Below are positions 26,053-34,982 of a stretch of 64,000 bases of DNA, piece by piece (position 1 is the stretch's first letter; every line of letters begins with the position of its first letter). The stretch covers positions 43,740 to 107,739 of the forward strand of contig JBGVNF010000079.1 of the NCBI GenBank assembly GCA_045125245.1. The letters run 5' to 3'. The notes under the pieces are model-generated. The model was given only the letters and a program-made list of their open reading frames with translations. It did no database searches and was not told the DNA's origin. The DNA comes from SVEL01 sp045125245 (GTDB lineage: Bacteria; Bacillota; Clostridia; Lachnospirales; Lachnospiraceae). The position numbers were made by a program, and so were the translations under genes.

Positions 26053-27225
26053 TTAATTGATATATAATCTATCTATATTTATTACAGCAAAGTATGTATT
26101 ATCAATTAACTGAACCATTCTACATACCTTTTCCTTTACTTCCTCATCAGAATACTTCACGCTGTACGGCACCACCACATCAAATATAACATTTGTATGA
26201 GTTGGTCCCTGAACCATTCTAAAATCATGAATTGATGCTCCTTCTATAAGAAGAATTACACCTTCACTTATCTTTGCTTTCAAAGCCTTTACTATTTCAT
26301 TGTTTGTTTCGATTGGATCCATATGTATTACAGCGCTACATCCAAGCTCTTCTGTAAGTTCTCTTTCTATATGGTCAATAGCGTCGTGCAATTCAAATAT
26401 ATCACCATCTCCCGGTACTTCTGCATGAAGAGATACCATCACTCTGCCTGGGCCATAATCATGTACCACCATATCGTGAATGCCCACTACATTATCATGA
26501 CTCATCACAATATTTTTAATCGACTCTACAAACTCCGGATCAGGATTTTTTCCAAGAAGCGGATCAATTGTATCTTTAGCTGCATTATATCCCGCATAGA
26601 AAATAAATAAGGACACCAACACACCCACATATCCATCGATATTTAAACCACTAATTCTTATTACTATCATAGAGACAAGTACCACAAATGTAGCACAAGC
26701 ATCACTTAAACTATCTACTGATGTAGCCTTCATAGCTGATGAATTAATCTTTTTCCCGATACGTCTGTTAAAATACGCCATATAAAGCTTAACAAGTATA
26801 GATACGACAAGAATAATCACAGAAACCATACCCATATCTATATCTGCTGGATGCAATATCTTAGATACAGATGATTTTACAAGCTCAAATCCCATCATAA
26901 TAATAGCCATGGACACAACAAATCCAGATATATATTCAAATCTTCCATGACCAAAAGGATGATCCACATCTGGCTTCTTACCAGCAAATCTAAATCCAAT
27001 CAATGTAATAAATGATGAACCAGCATCTGATAAATTGTTGACCGCATCAGCCATAATCGCTATAGACCCACTTATAACGCCTGCTATATATTTACCTAGA
27101 AACAGGCATACATTCAGCATGATTCCTATAACACTGGACACAGTTCCATATATCTGACGCTTCTTAAGCTGATTATCTTCTGCACCTTTCTTTTTCACGT
27201 AATACTTTCCTATAAATTCAACCAT
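26053..27225 (-). CDS. Cation diffusion facilitator (CDF) metal exporter
   Basis: 390 residues from the ATG at 27225, which follows GAGG by 7 bases. Six membrane segments with metal-site motifs MADAVNNLSDAGSS and DHPFGHGRFEYISG in the N-terminal half and VDSLSDACATFVV in the fifth segment. A cytoplasmic domain follows with GIHDMVVHDYGPGRVMVSLH. It exports zinc, manganese or iron by proton exchange; the metal is not certain. It converges with the ABC importer, with only 22 bases between them. Confidence 0.9.
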   Translation of the reverse strand: MVEFIGKYYVKKKGAEDNQLKKRQIYGTVSSVIGIMLNVCLFLGKYIAGVISGSIAIMADAVNNLSDAGSSFITLIGFRFAGKKPDVDHPFGHGRFEYISGFVVSMAIIMMGFELVKSSVSKILHPADIDMGMVSVIILVVSILVKLYMAYFNRRIGKKINSSAMKATSVDSLSDACATFVVLVSMIVIRISGLNIDGYVGVLVSLFIFYAGYNAAKDTIDPLLGKNPDPEFVESIKNIVMSHDNVVGIHDMVVHDYGPGRVMVSLHAEVPGDGDIFELHDAIDHIERELTEELGCSAVIHMDPIETNNEIVKALKAKISEGVILLIEGASIHDFRMVQGPTHTNVIFDVVVPYSVKYSDEEVKEKVCRMVQLIDNTYFAVINIDRLYIN

Positions 27226-27311
27226 GGTATATCCTCGCAAATACAATTATTACCAGCTAGTATACCACAAAAAATCCACCTTATCAATTACTTGTATCGC
27301 GTGTACAAGGA

Positions 27312-27344
27312 CAAAAACAGAGCGCCGCACTAGCGGCGCCCTGT
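27312..27344 (-). terminator. Terminator of the trigger-factor-like lipoprotein operon
   Basis: Leftward reading: ACAGGGCGCCGC/GCGGCGCTCTGT with loop TAGT, then TTTTTG. It starts at the stop codon of the 104-aa gene. Confidence 0.85.
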
Positions 27345-27659
27345 TTAAAAGCTTCCTCTTTTATATCCATTTTCGTAGACCTCGTACATCTGTGGATCAT
27401 AATCATCTGTATATGAATCCATCTCTTTTACAATAGTAAGAAGTCTTTCCATCTGTATATTTGAAGGCTTATAATCTGATATCCCATCTAGCACTTCCTT
27501 CTTAAGCAATCCTACATTAGAAAATTCACTTTTCTTCTCTAGCCCTGCCGCTGCCGAAAGTACTCCCAAACTATAACATAACTCATAATTCCCCAAGAGA
27601 ATTACATGTTCAAAATTACATTTTTTCTCTATAGCCTGAGCTGTCAATAATGGAATCAT
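27345..27659 (-). CDS. Hypothetical 104-aa protein
   Basis: I do not recognise this family. It is a soluble, mostly helical protein with a hydrophobic middle (HVILLGNYELCYSLGVLSAAAGL) and an acidic, tyrosine-rich C-terminus. It starts 2 bases after the stop codon of the trigger-factor-like lipoprotein and ends on the terminator, so it is co-transcribed. Its ribosome binding site is weak, suggesting translation coupled to the gene before it. Confidence 0.6.
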   Translation of the reverse strand: MIPLLTAQAIEKKCNFEHVILLGNYELCYSLGVLSAAAGLEKKSEFSNVGLLKKEVLDGISDYKPSNIQMERLLTIVKEMDSYTDDYDPQMYEVYENGYKRGSF

Positions 27660-27661
27660 AA

Positions 27662-28792
27662 TTACTTTGTAGTCTCCTCTTCACCTGTTGTAGCTTCGCC
27701 TGTAGTCTTTTCACCTGTTGTGCCTTCAGTAGCAGTTTCCTTCTCACTTCTAAGACCTAAGCCATCTACAAATTTAACATTCTCACATACCTTCTTAATA
27801 ACAAGCTCACTAAGAATTGTATATTCAAAGTCATCTCTTGTCATATCACTGTAGTTGCTCTCAAATTCCTCTACAGTTTCAAAGCCGTATGCCTTAGCAT
27901 ATTCAAGAATCTTCTGGTCGTATAATTCATCTGTAACTGTGATGCCTTCTGCCTCAGCGATTGCATCTACGAGAATTTCCTGCTTCATATATTCTTTAGC
28001 GCTTTCTTCTACAAGCTCAGAATACTTATCCTCATCCATACCCATAGCGCTAAGATACTGTTCCATGCTCATTCCGTATGTTACATAAATCTGATATTCT
28101 TCGTACTCTTCAAGGTCTGTCTTTAACTGGTTTAACTTATCAGTGTCATAGCTTTCCATCTTTAAGTTACCCATGATTTCATCCCAAACCTCACTGTAAA
28201 TCTGAGAAATATAGATATCTTCTTCAAGAAACTTAAGGAACTCTTCCTTATTGTTTAATCCTAAGTAACCATACTTCTCTTTTACAAACTCATCTGTAAA
28301 CTCTGGCACAACTGTTATCACCTTAGCTTCGATAGTGATATCAAAATGAATATCCTTACCAGCTACAGCAGTATCAGAAAAATCCTTAGCAAGCTTTAAG
28401 TCTAAAGATAACTTCTCACCAACACTCTTACCAATAAGTGCGTCTACTACGCCATCTACGTTAAAGCCCTTATCATTAAGTGTGATAAGATAACCTTCGC
28501 TTGACTTGTATTCCTTACCATCTACAGTAGACTTATAAGTAATCTTAGCCTTACCATCCTTCTCGAGAACGCCTTCCTTCTTCTCCTCGTCCTTTGAATG
28601 ATAATCTAACTCTGAATTAAGATACTCATCTACCTTTTTCTTCTCCACTGTCTTAAGTGAAGAGTCTACCTCTATTCCCTTGTACTGACCAAGCTCATAC
28701 TTAGTCTCTGTCTTCTTATCCTTCTCCTTGCAACCTGCTACAGAAAATACTGTACACACGCATAATGCAACAGCAAGTAATTTCTTTTTCAT
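27662..28792 (-). CDS. Trigger-factor-like peptidyl-prolyl isomerase lipoprotein
   Basis: 376 residues. A lipoprotein signal peptide ends at FSVAGC (about residue 21). Residues 35-165 include an FKBP-like region (KDGKAKITYKSTVDGKEY, SVGEKLSLDLKLAKDF). Residues 170-345 resemble the helical C-terminal arms of trigger factor (VPEFTDEFVKEKYGYLG, LVEESAKEYMKQEILVDAIAE). A Thr/Glu-rich tail follows. It is anchored outside the membrane, where it may assist folding of secreted proteins. AGAGGAATAATC precedes the ATG. Confidence 0.8.
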   Translation of the reverse strand: MKKKLLAVALCVCTVFSVAGCKEKDKKTETKYELGQYKGIEVDSSLKTVEKKKVDEYLNSELDYHSKDEEKKEGVLEKDGKAKITYKSTVDGKEYKSSEGYLITLNDKGFNVDGVVDALIGKSVGEKLSLDLKLAKDFSDTAVAGKDIHFDITIEAKVITVVPEFTDEFVKEKYGYLGLNNKEEFLKFLEEDIYISQIYSEVWDEIMGNLKMESYDTDKLNQLKTDLEEYEEYQIYVTYGMSMEQYLSAMGMDEDKYSELVEESAKEYMKQEILVDAIAEAEGITVTDELYDQKILEYAKAYGFETVEEFESNYSDMTRDDFEYTILSELVIKKVCENVKFVDGLGLRSEKETATEGTTGEKTTGEATTGEEETTK

Positions 28793-28912
28793 GATTATTC
28801 CTCTGCTTTCTAAAATATCTTCTAATAGTGCAAAAAGGCACCTCTCTATTTATATCATATAAATGTAAATAAAGAAACACCTTCCTGCATTTTTCACAAA
28901 CTTTTCACTTAA

Positions 28913-30319
28913 TTATTCTTTACCATTCCAACAATATGTGCAAAGCTTCTCTTTATCAATTCCTACTGACTCAAGCATATCATCGAGACGATTGTATCTA
29001 AGAGTTGTAAAGTTAAGCTCTTTTCTTATCTCTTCAACCATTCTCTCATACTCTTCTGTCTCAGGATCAGCATATTTTTCAAGAACCTCATCTGTCACAT
29101 TCTCACCCTCTAATCTAGCTATCACTCTACGTGTTATCAAATCCATCTCTGAATTTGAGCGTGAGAAATTAAGATATTTACATCCATAAAGAAGTGGTGG
29201 ACACGCTGGTCTAATATGAACCTCCTTAGCACCACTCTGATATAAGAATTCAGTAGTTTCGCTAAGCTGTGTTCCTCTTACGATAGAGTCGTCTATAAGA
29301 AGCAAGCTCTTATCCTTTATAAGCTCTTCTACTGCAAGAAGCTTCATCTTTGCGATAAGATTTCTCTGACTCTGAATAGTTGGCATAAATGAACGAGACC
29401 ATGTCGGTGTGTACTTAATAAATGGTCTTGAGAAAGGAACTCCCGACTCATTGGCATAACCAATAGCATGTGGAATACCTGAATCTGGCACGCCTGCTAC
29501 TATATCCGGCTTAACATTATCTCTCTGAGCCATCTTTTTACCGCAATTATATCTCATCTGCTCAACGCTGATTCCTTCATATGCACTTGAAGGATATCCA
29601 TAATATACCCAAAGGAATGTACAAATCTTCATATTGTTATTTGGATTAACTAAAGTAGTACAGCCTTTTTCGTTCATAACAACTATTTCACCAGGACCAA
29701 GTTCCTTGTAATCACTATAACCTAAATTGATATACGCAAATTTCTCAAATGAAGCGCAATACGCACCATCCTTCTTACCTATAGATATAGGTGTACGGCC
29801 ATACTTATCTCTAGCTGCATATACACCCGCACTATTCATAAGTAAAATAGAAACCGAACCGTCTACTACTTCAAGGGCATAATTTATACCCTCTATCAAA
29901 TTATCCTTTTCATTGATAAGCGATGCTACAAGCTCTGTAGGATTTACATCTCCACCGCTCATTTCCAGAAAATGAGAGTGTCCATTTTTAAACAATGCTT
30001 CAACAAGCTCATCAGTATTATTAATCTTACAAACTGTAGTGATAGCATAAGTACCATGATGAGAACGAACGATAAGTGGCTGTGGCTCATAATCTGAAAT
30101 ACAGCCTATACCATAAAAGCCCTTCATCTTCTGTACATCTTTATCAAACTTTGTTCTAAATAAAGCATTCTCAATATTATGAATCGCACGGTCAAATCCG
30201 TTCTCTCCATACACAACCATACCACCTCTTCTAGTTCCAAGATGAGAATGGTAATCAATTCCAAAAAATAAATCAAACACGCAATCTTCTCGTGATGTTA
30301 CTCCAAAAAATCCGCTCAT
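28913..30319 (-). CDS. PurF-like amidophosphoribosyltransferase paralogue lacking the glutaminase cysteine
   Basis: 468 residues from the ATG at 30319 behind GAGAGGA; a longer frame upstream has no such site. The fold is that of glutamine PRPP amidotransferase: N-terminal Ntn domain (GTRRGGMVVYGEN), then a phosphoribosyltransferase with LLIDDSIVRGTQLS (340-353). The normal N-terminal Cys-Gly-Ile is replaced by MSGFFGV, so the nucleophile is Ser. Four cysteines at positions expected for an iron-sulfur cluster remain (C233, C380, C460, C463). Glutamine hydrolysis is therefore doubtful; it may use ammonia or have another role. No other purine gene is nearby. Confidence 0.85.
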   Translation of the reverse strand: MSGFFGVTSREDCVFDLFFGIDYHSHLGTRRGGMVVYGENGFDRAIHNIENALFRTKFDKDVQKMKGFYGIGCISDYEPQPLIVRSHHGTYAITTVCKINNTDELVEALFKNGHSHFLEMSGGDVNPTELVASLINEKDNLIEGINYALEVVDGSVSILLMNSAGVYAARDKYGRTPISIGKKDGAYCASFEKFAYINLGYSDYKELGPGEIVVMNEKGCTTLVNPNNNMKICTFLWVYYGYPSSAYEGISVEQMRYNCGKKMAQRDNVKPDIVAGVPDSGIPHAIGYANESGVPFSRPFIKYTPTWSRSFMPTIQSQRNLIAKMKLLAVEELIKDKSLLLIDDSIVRGTQLSETTEFLYQSGAKEVHIRPACPPLLYGCKYLNFSRSNSEMDLITRRVIARLEGENVTDEVLEKYADPETEEYERMVEEIRKELNFTTLRYNRLDDMLESVGIDKEKLCTYCWNGKE

Positions 30320-30475
30320 GATTTTCCTCTCTTCCTTACAAATTGCTCTAAATAACTTATAAATAAGACATTTACTATCATACTCTGTTTTCATAATTTT
30401 CTCAAGATATTTTTTAAATAATTGTTTTAATATCAAACAAAATATGTTATATTATATATAGAGGAGGTGTTTTCT

Positions 30476-30763
30476 ATGAAATGTAGAAGAGTCAGCCTAG
30501 ATGCGAACGTGGAAAAGTATGAATACGGTAAAGGTATGGAAGACGGTTTTGAAAAGTGGTCTAAAGTAGTTACACAGGGTTGGATTGTAACAGACTTCCT
30601 TATCAAGATAACTCAAGACGACGGTACTATTGTTTGCCCGTATATTAAGAACCGCCGCGGATACACATTTATAGGCGAAGGTGATTATATCGTTATAGAT
30701 AGTGACGGATCAAAGCATGTTTGTGGCGCCGATAAAATCTGGAACCGATATGAGCAGATTTAA
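30476..30763 (+). CDS. Small conserved-looking protein of unknown function
   Basis: 95 residues from the ATG at 30476, which follows AGGAGG by 8 bases. I do not recognise the family. It is a compact, beta-rich sequence with many aromatic residues (WSKVVTQGWIVTDFLIKI, YTFIGEGDYIVIDSDG). There is no signal peptide or membrane segment. It is divergent from the PurF paralogue and followed at once by its own terminator. The perfect ribosome binding site and terminator support a real single-gene transcript. Confidence 0.75.
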   Translation: MKCRRVSLDANVEKYEYGKGMEDGFEKWSKVVTQGWIVTDFLIKITQDDGTIVCPYIKNRRGYTFIGEGDYIVIDSDGSKHVCGADKIWNRYEQI

Positions 30764-30767
30764 TCTA

Positions 30768-30795
30768 AAATAGCTCCATTAGGGGCTATTTTTTA
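30768..30795 (+). terminator. Terminator of the 95-aa gene
   Basis: AAATAGCTCC/GGGGCTATTT with loop ATTA and then T-rich tail. Confidence 0.85.
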
Positions 30796-30952
30796 TATTT
30801 AATTATCACAATAAACGATTGTCTTTATTATCAAACTTAAAATTTGCATATTTTTTTATTCTATGATATACTTGAAAAGATACTTATATTTATTCTAAAG
30901 CAATAGTTAATTTCTAATGAAGAATTAACTTATGAATTACAGGAGAGATAAA

Positions 30953-32062
30953 GTGAAAAAGATAGTATTTACACTCATTACTATATCAACAACAATTTTA
31001 TTTTTTGCATGTAGTAATCCTACAGTAAGCACTGAAGTAGAATCAAGTAATGAAATTACTACAACCGAATCTAGTAGTGAGACTACAACTGACACAATCG
31101 AAACTACTACCGAAGAGACAACTACAAGTGAGCCTACCACAGAAGAAACAACTACTGCAGAGCCTACTACACAGCCTCCGGAGACTACAACCAAGAAACC
31201 TGAAGTAGAGACTGAAACATATCTTCCACAGGTTTCTTTCAAAGGTCCAGTAGGTGCTGATGTTTTTGTAGATCACGGTAAAACACTTAATATATATGGT
31301 GATATTGATCCTAATGACGAACGTGTCATTAAGCTTCAACAAGCACTTCAAGGATATAGCAAGCGTATTTCCCTTGCAGTATTGCGTAAGGACGGAACTA
31401 AGGCATTGTCCTACAACACACAGCAGACATATTTCTCAGCTTGTACTATTAAGATGGGATATATGTTGAATGTATGTAAGCTTATCGACCAGGGTGTTGC
31501 CGACGAGAATACATTGATGGCATACCAAGAGAAGTACTACCACCGCGGTTCTGGTGTTATAAGAAAAGGAGCATACGGCACAGAATACAGTCTTAAGAAG
31601 CTTATTAACCTTGCACTTTCTATTAGTGATAATGTAGCTTACAAGATGTTATCTGCATATTTTGGTCGCGAAGAATACAATGCATACATGGATCAGTTAG
31701 GCTGTAATTCAATTAAGCTCAGTACTATGTGGGCAAGCAAGGCCAATGTCAGAGATTACATCAAGATATGGAACGAAGCATATGATTATTTCTATTCTGA
31801 TGGAAAGATGGCAGCTCACCTTAAGGATTCTTGTACAAACACACCTTTCAACTACGGTACAGAGACATTAGCTGCAGGTATAGATTACTCTCACAAATCA
31901 GGAGATAACTTCGGTGCATCAGCAGTATACAATGATGCAGGTATCGTATGGCATGATAACGCATATATTTACGCTGTATTTACAAATTCTGAAGGAACAA
32001 ACTATGATGTCACTACAGTTAATAATGTAATGGACTTAGTTTATGAGATTATAACAGAATAA
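30953..32062 (+). CDS. Beta-lactamase-fold lipoprotein with Cys at the nucleophile position
   Basis: 369 residues. The GTG at 30953 follows AGGAGAG by 5 bases; the in-frame ATG at 30932 has no site. Lipobox LFFAC (cysteine 20), then about 70 Thr/Glu/Ser-rich residues, likely a surface linker, then a class A beta-lactamase/penicillin-binding fold (about 105-369). Motifs: CTIK (164-167) where SxxK is expected, SDN (225-227) and KSG (315-317). The nucleophile would thus be Cys. It may be a cysteine acylase, an inactive peptidoglycan binder, or a wall peptidase variant. Single gene with its own terminator. Confidence 0.8.
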   Translation: MKKIVFTLITISTTILFFACSNPTVSTEVESSNEITTTESSSETTTDTIETTTEETTTSEPTTEETTTAEPTTQPPETTTKKPEVETETYLPQVSFKGPVGADVFVDHGKTLNIYGDIDPNDERVIKLQQALQGYSKRISLAVLRKDGTKALSYNTQQTYFSACTIKMGYMLNVCKLIDQGVADENTLMAYQEKYYHRGSGVIRKGAYGTEYSLKKLINLALSISDNVAYKMLSAYFGREEYNAYMDQLGCNSIKLSTMWASKANVRDYIKIWNEAYDYFYSDGKMAAHLKDSCTNTPFNYGTETLAAGIDYSHKSGDNFGASAVYNDAGIVWHDNAYIYAVFTNSEGTNYDVTTVNNVMDLVYEIITE

Positions 32063-32083
32063 TATTTGATTCTTATATACTAA

Positions 32084-32118
32084 AGGAGCGATTACCATAC
32101 GTAATCGCTCCTATTTAT
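32084..32118 (+). terminator. Terminator of the beta-lactamase-fold gene
   Basis: AGGAGCGATTAC/GTAATCGCTCCT with loop CATAC, then ATTTATTA. It may also serve the pseudogene on the opposite strand. Confidence 0.85.
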
Positions 32119-32124
32119 TATGCG

Positions 32125-33168
32125 TCAACTATTATAGTTCCTTATAAATTCGATAAATTCATCAATCAAAATTGGCTTACTATACAGATATCCCTGATAC
32201 CAGTGACATCCCAAATCATTAAGCAATGTATGACCCTTAGCATCTAATCTTCTTAACTTATCTAATACACTATCCGCGTTGGATATGACATCCTGTTCTG
32301 TTATCTCTATCCACATACGATTAGCAGGGATATTATACTTTTCCAAAGATGCATCTATACAAGATTCCACATCCCAAAGAAGAGATTTAGCAGTAATATT
32401 AACCGATATCTTGAATTCACCATCATATTCCTCACCAGTTCTCTTTATGGACGCAGCTGCCATATCAAATAATTTTTCTTCCAACTGCTGAAGAATCTCT
32501 CCTTCCTTAGCAAGATATATGATAAGTGGCGGGAATATCATACCATAGGATGGATGATTCCATCTAAGAAGTGCCTCACCGCCGATACATCTTCCACTTA
32601 TATCCACCTGAGGCTGATACATTAAATACAGATTATCCTGTTCAATAGCAATCTTTAAATCCTCTATAAGCATTCTTGATATAAGACCAAGGCTATCTGC
32701 TCTAGTTATAAACTTAGGCTTTTCATTTTCCTGTTCCTTCTCCTGAAGCTCAGTTACAAGCAACTTGATTTTCTCCTTTGCGGAAATCTCCTGCATAGTC
32801 TTATTCATACGAATAAATGGATAATAAATCGCCACACCTACACCTATACACACAAGCTGTAGCAATGCACCTCTTATAGAATCTGTCGCCATATAGCCAC
32901 TTACTATAATCGGTGTCGACCATGGCACTTCAGATACAAGTCTTGGTACCAAACCTATAGCTGCGCTCCATAAGCACCTAACGCTACCATAATATACATA
33001 GCAACTTTATCTACCGTCTCATTTCGCTCCATTCCATAGCTTAAGCTAAACGTTATAACCATTACCAATGAGAACAAACCAAAGGTTCCCTGATAAACGG
33101 ATGTCAGCACGGTGATAACTCCGCTCAAATATGTCCTTACAAAATCACCTGAATAATCTACATATGGC
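32125..33168 (-). pseudogene. Decayed PTS-IIC/EAL fusion protein
   Basis: Two reading frames together resemble Lachnospiraceae proteins that join a cellobiose-type PTS IIC transporter to an EAL c-di-GMP phosphodiesterase. The upstream part (about 32963-33168) reads DYSGDFVRTYLSGV to MVALGAYGAQL and then stops. The second frame (32125 to about 32970) starts WSAAIGLVPRLVSEVPWSTP, the end of a IIC domain, then an EAL domain with EALLRWNHP and WIEITEQ. Most of IIC is deleted between them. The EAL part jumps from LLND to LGCHWYQGYLYSKP, losing the DDFG and later catalytic residues. It cannot be an active enzyme. Confidence 0.85.
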
Positions 33169-33399
33169 TACATTATAACATAATAGTAGGTATTTGTGCA
33201 TGGATAAATAGCTTCTGTCGAAAAGATACATTTTCCTTGAATCAAAAACTCTATTTTATATACCATTCGGATTCCGCTTCGCTTCATCCTCATGGAGGCG
33301 GTCGGCAAGACATGGCAATAGCTTTCGTAGCTTATTAACAATATTTCGCTACGGTGCTATTTCGCCTGACACACATGTCAGGCGCGGGCTCCGCCCGTT
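33169..33399. other. Intergenic region with GC-rich hairpins
   Basis: No gene seen. It contains the palindrome CGCCTGACA-CACA-TGTCAGGCG (33363-33384) and CGGGC-TCC-GCCCG directly after it, in a GC-rich patch unlike its AT-rich surroundings. This may be remains of the decayed upstream gene region or a structured repeat. Confidence 0.45.
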
Positions 33400-33464
33400 C
33401 ATAAGATAAAAAATACAAGCTCCATTGCAAGTAAACTTGCTGGAGCTTGTACTTTTATCTTATG
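33400..33464 (-). terminator. Long terminator hairpin of the reverse rubrerythrin gene
   Basis: Arms of about 28 bases, including TACAAGCTCCA and TGGAGCTTGTA, with the outer parts CATAAGATAAA/TTTATCTTATG; the leftward strand carries a T-run in the outer arm. Confidence 0.75.
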
Positions 33465-33508
33465 ATAGCACCTTCGCTATATCATACATGTCATGTTGAA
33501 AATATTCC

Positions 33509-34057
33509 TTAACCGAAGTATCTGTTAAGTAAGCCTTCGAATGCCTTACCATGTCTCGCCTCATCCCTTGCCATTTCATGAACTGTGTCATGGATTGCAT
33601 CAAGGTTTGCCTGCTTTGCTCTAAGAGCAAGGTCGAACTTACCTGCTGTTGCACCGTTCTCTGCATCTACTCTTAACTTAAGGTTTTCCTTTGTACTATC
33701 TGTGATTACTTCACCGAGTAATTCAGCGAACTTAGCTGCATGCTCTGCCTCTTCCCATGCTGCCTTCTCGTAGTATAAACCGATTTCTGGATAACCTTCT
33801 CTATGAGCTACTCTAGCCATAGCAAGATACATACCTACCTCTGTACACTCACCCATGAAGTTTGCTCTTAAATCTTCTCTAATATCCTCTGATACTTCAG
33901 GAGCCTGAGCTACGCCTACTACATGCTCTGCTGCCCATACCTTTTCCTCAGCCATTACTTCAAATTTCTCAGCTGGTGCCTTACACACTGGACAAGCCTC
34001 TGGTGCCATCTCTCCTTCATGAACATATCCACATACCTTACATACATACTTTGCCAT
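33509..34057 (-). CDS. Reverse rubrerythrin (N-terminal rubredoxin, C-terminal diiron domain)
   Basis: 182 residues from the ATG at 34057, which follows AAGGAGG. Residues 1-30 are a rubredoxin-like iron site (CKVC near 6-9, CPVC near 22-25). Residues 55-182 are a ferritin-like four-helix domain with diiron ligands in GECTEVGMY, EEAEHAAKF and MARDEARHGKAFE. This order is the reverse of classic rubrerythrin. In clostridia such proteins reduce peroxide and oxygen with NADH-derived electrons and are PerR-controlled. A promoter with a matching operator lies upstream, next to the PerR-like gene. Confidence 0.93.
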   Translation of the reverse strand: MAKYVCKVCGYVHEGEMAPEACPVCKAPAEKFEVMAEEKVWAAEHVVGVAQAPEVSEDIREDLRANFMGECTEVGMYLAMARVAHREGYPEIGLYYEKAAWEEAEHAAKFAELLGEVITDSTKENLKLRVDAENGATAGKFDLALRAKQANLDAIHDTVHEMARDEARHGKAFEGLLNRYFG

Positions 34058-34102
34058 TATAATTTCCTCCTTAACTCTTATCTGTCTTTCAAACTTCAAT
34101 AT

Positions 34103-34117
34103 CAGTAATGATTACTG
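34103..34117 (-). promoter_or_regulatory. PerR/Fur-like operator before reverse rubrerythrin
   Basis: CAGTAATGATTACTG, a perfect palindrome sharing the core AGTAATGATTACT with the operator at 34588-34604. It lies just downstream of the -10 element, where bound repressor would block transcription. Confidence 0.8.
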
Positions 34118-34121
34118 TTTT

Positions 34122-34150
34122 AATATAGCATAAGATCTTTATATTGTCAA
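34122..34150 (-). promoter_or_regulatory. Sigma-A promoter of reverse rubrerythrin
   Basis: Leftward -35 TTGACA, 17-base spacer, -10 TATATT; a near-consensus housekeeping promoter. Confidence 0.8.
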
Positions 34151-34170
34151 CAATAAATTAATAATTATTC

Positions 34171-34566
34171 CTATTTTTCTAAACAGCCCTTACAAACCCC
34201 ATAAAAATACGCATTGTGCCCATATATCTTTCCGTCAAAATCCTTCTCTGCCAGCGTATTTATAAAATCTAAATTGCTTACTTCTATATCCAGAACACTG
34301 CTACAACCCTTACATATAAAATGATAATGCGGCTCTACATTAGGATCATAATGTTCATTGCCATCATTGCAAGAAATCTTTGAAACCATTCCAAGTTCCT
34401 CTAGAAGCGCAAGGTTTCTATAAACTGTTCCCAGGCTTATATTAGGATATTCTTCCCTGATATGACGATATATAAAATCTGCAGTAGGATGATCTTTTCT
34501 ATCCTTAAGGAAATTAACAATCGCTTCTCTCTGCCTGCTATATTTAATAACTTTTTCCGCTGCCAT
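34171..34566 (-). CDS. perR: Fur-family regulator, PerR type
   Basis: 131 residues. N-terminal winged helix (YSRQREAIVNFLKD, HPTADFIYRHIREEYPNISLGTVYRNLALLEELG), then a dimerisation domain with metal ligands (HYDPNVEPHYHFICKGC) and a second CxxC (GVCKGC) for structural zinc. Peroxide sensing is inferred from the neighbouring reverse rubrerythrin and from the identical operator cores; Fur or Zur function is not excluded. An operator overlapping its own promoter indicates self-repression. GGAGG precedes the ATG. Confidence 0.87.
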   Translation of the reverse strand: MAAEKVIKYSRQREAIVNFLKDRKDHPTADFIYRHIREEYPNISLGTVYRNLALLEELGMVSKISCNDGNEHYDPNVEPHYHFICKGCSSVLDIEVSNLDFINTLAEKDFDGKIYGHNAYFYGVCKGCLEK

Positions 34567-34587
34567 TCTCTCTCCCTCCTTCGTATA

Positions 34588-34604
34588 TTAGTAATGATTA
34601 CTAA
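34588..34604 (-). promoter_or_regulatory. PerR/Fur-like operator before perR
   Basis: TTAGTAATGATTACTAA, a 17-base perfect palindrome touching the -10 element of the perR promoter. Confidence 0.82.
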
Positions 34605-34632
34605 TTTTAACATCATTTATCAAATCTGTCAA
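34604..34632 (-). promoter_or_regulatory. Sigma-A promoter of perR
   Basis: Leftward -35 TTGACA, 17-base spacer, -10 TAAAAT. Confidence 0.8.
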
Positions 34633-34982
34633 TTATTATCTCCTTACGAATCTTTACATATCTCTACACTTACTTATACATAATCTATACAAAATATGCC
34701 TATATATTTAATAATCACTTTACCATATACATCCGACCTATCCCCTGCAAACTAGTACTTAAGTATTATTTTCAAAATTGCACTTGATTTATCACAAACT
34801 TTATTGTAATGTATATTATGTTATGTAGTATCGAAAACTATATTATAAGTTTATTTTAAACAGATGATGTGTTTTGCATCATTGCCAAACTGATTTTTGT
34901 TATATTATCAGCGATATTAACCATAATAATATTTAGAAATACTATTTCAAGATTATCAAATAGTTATAAAAGGAGGATTATC
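34633..34982. other. AT-rich intergenic region between perR and the hemolysin III gene
   Basis: About 350 bases of divergent upstream region. It contains a small hairpin GATGATG/GCATCAT near 34863-34882. No gene or recognised riboswitch was seen. A reading frame extends into it from the hemolysin III gene but lacks a ribosome binding site. Confidence 0.4.
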
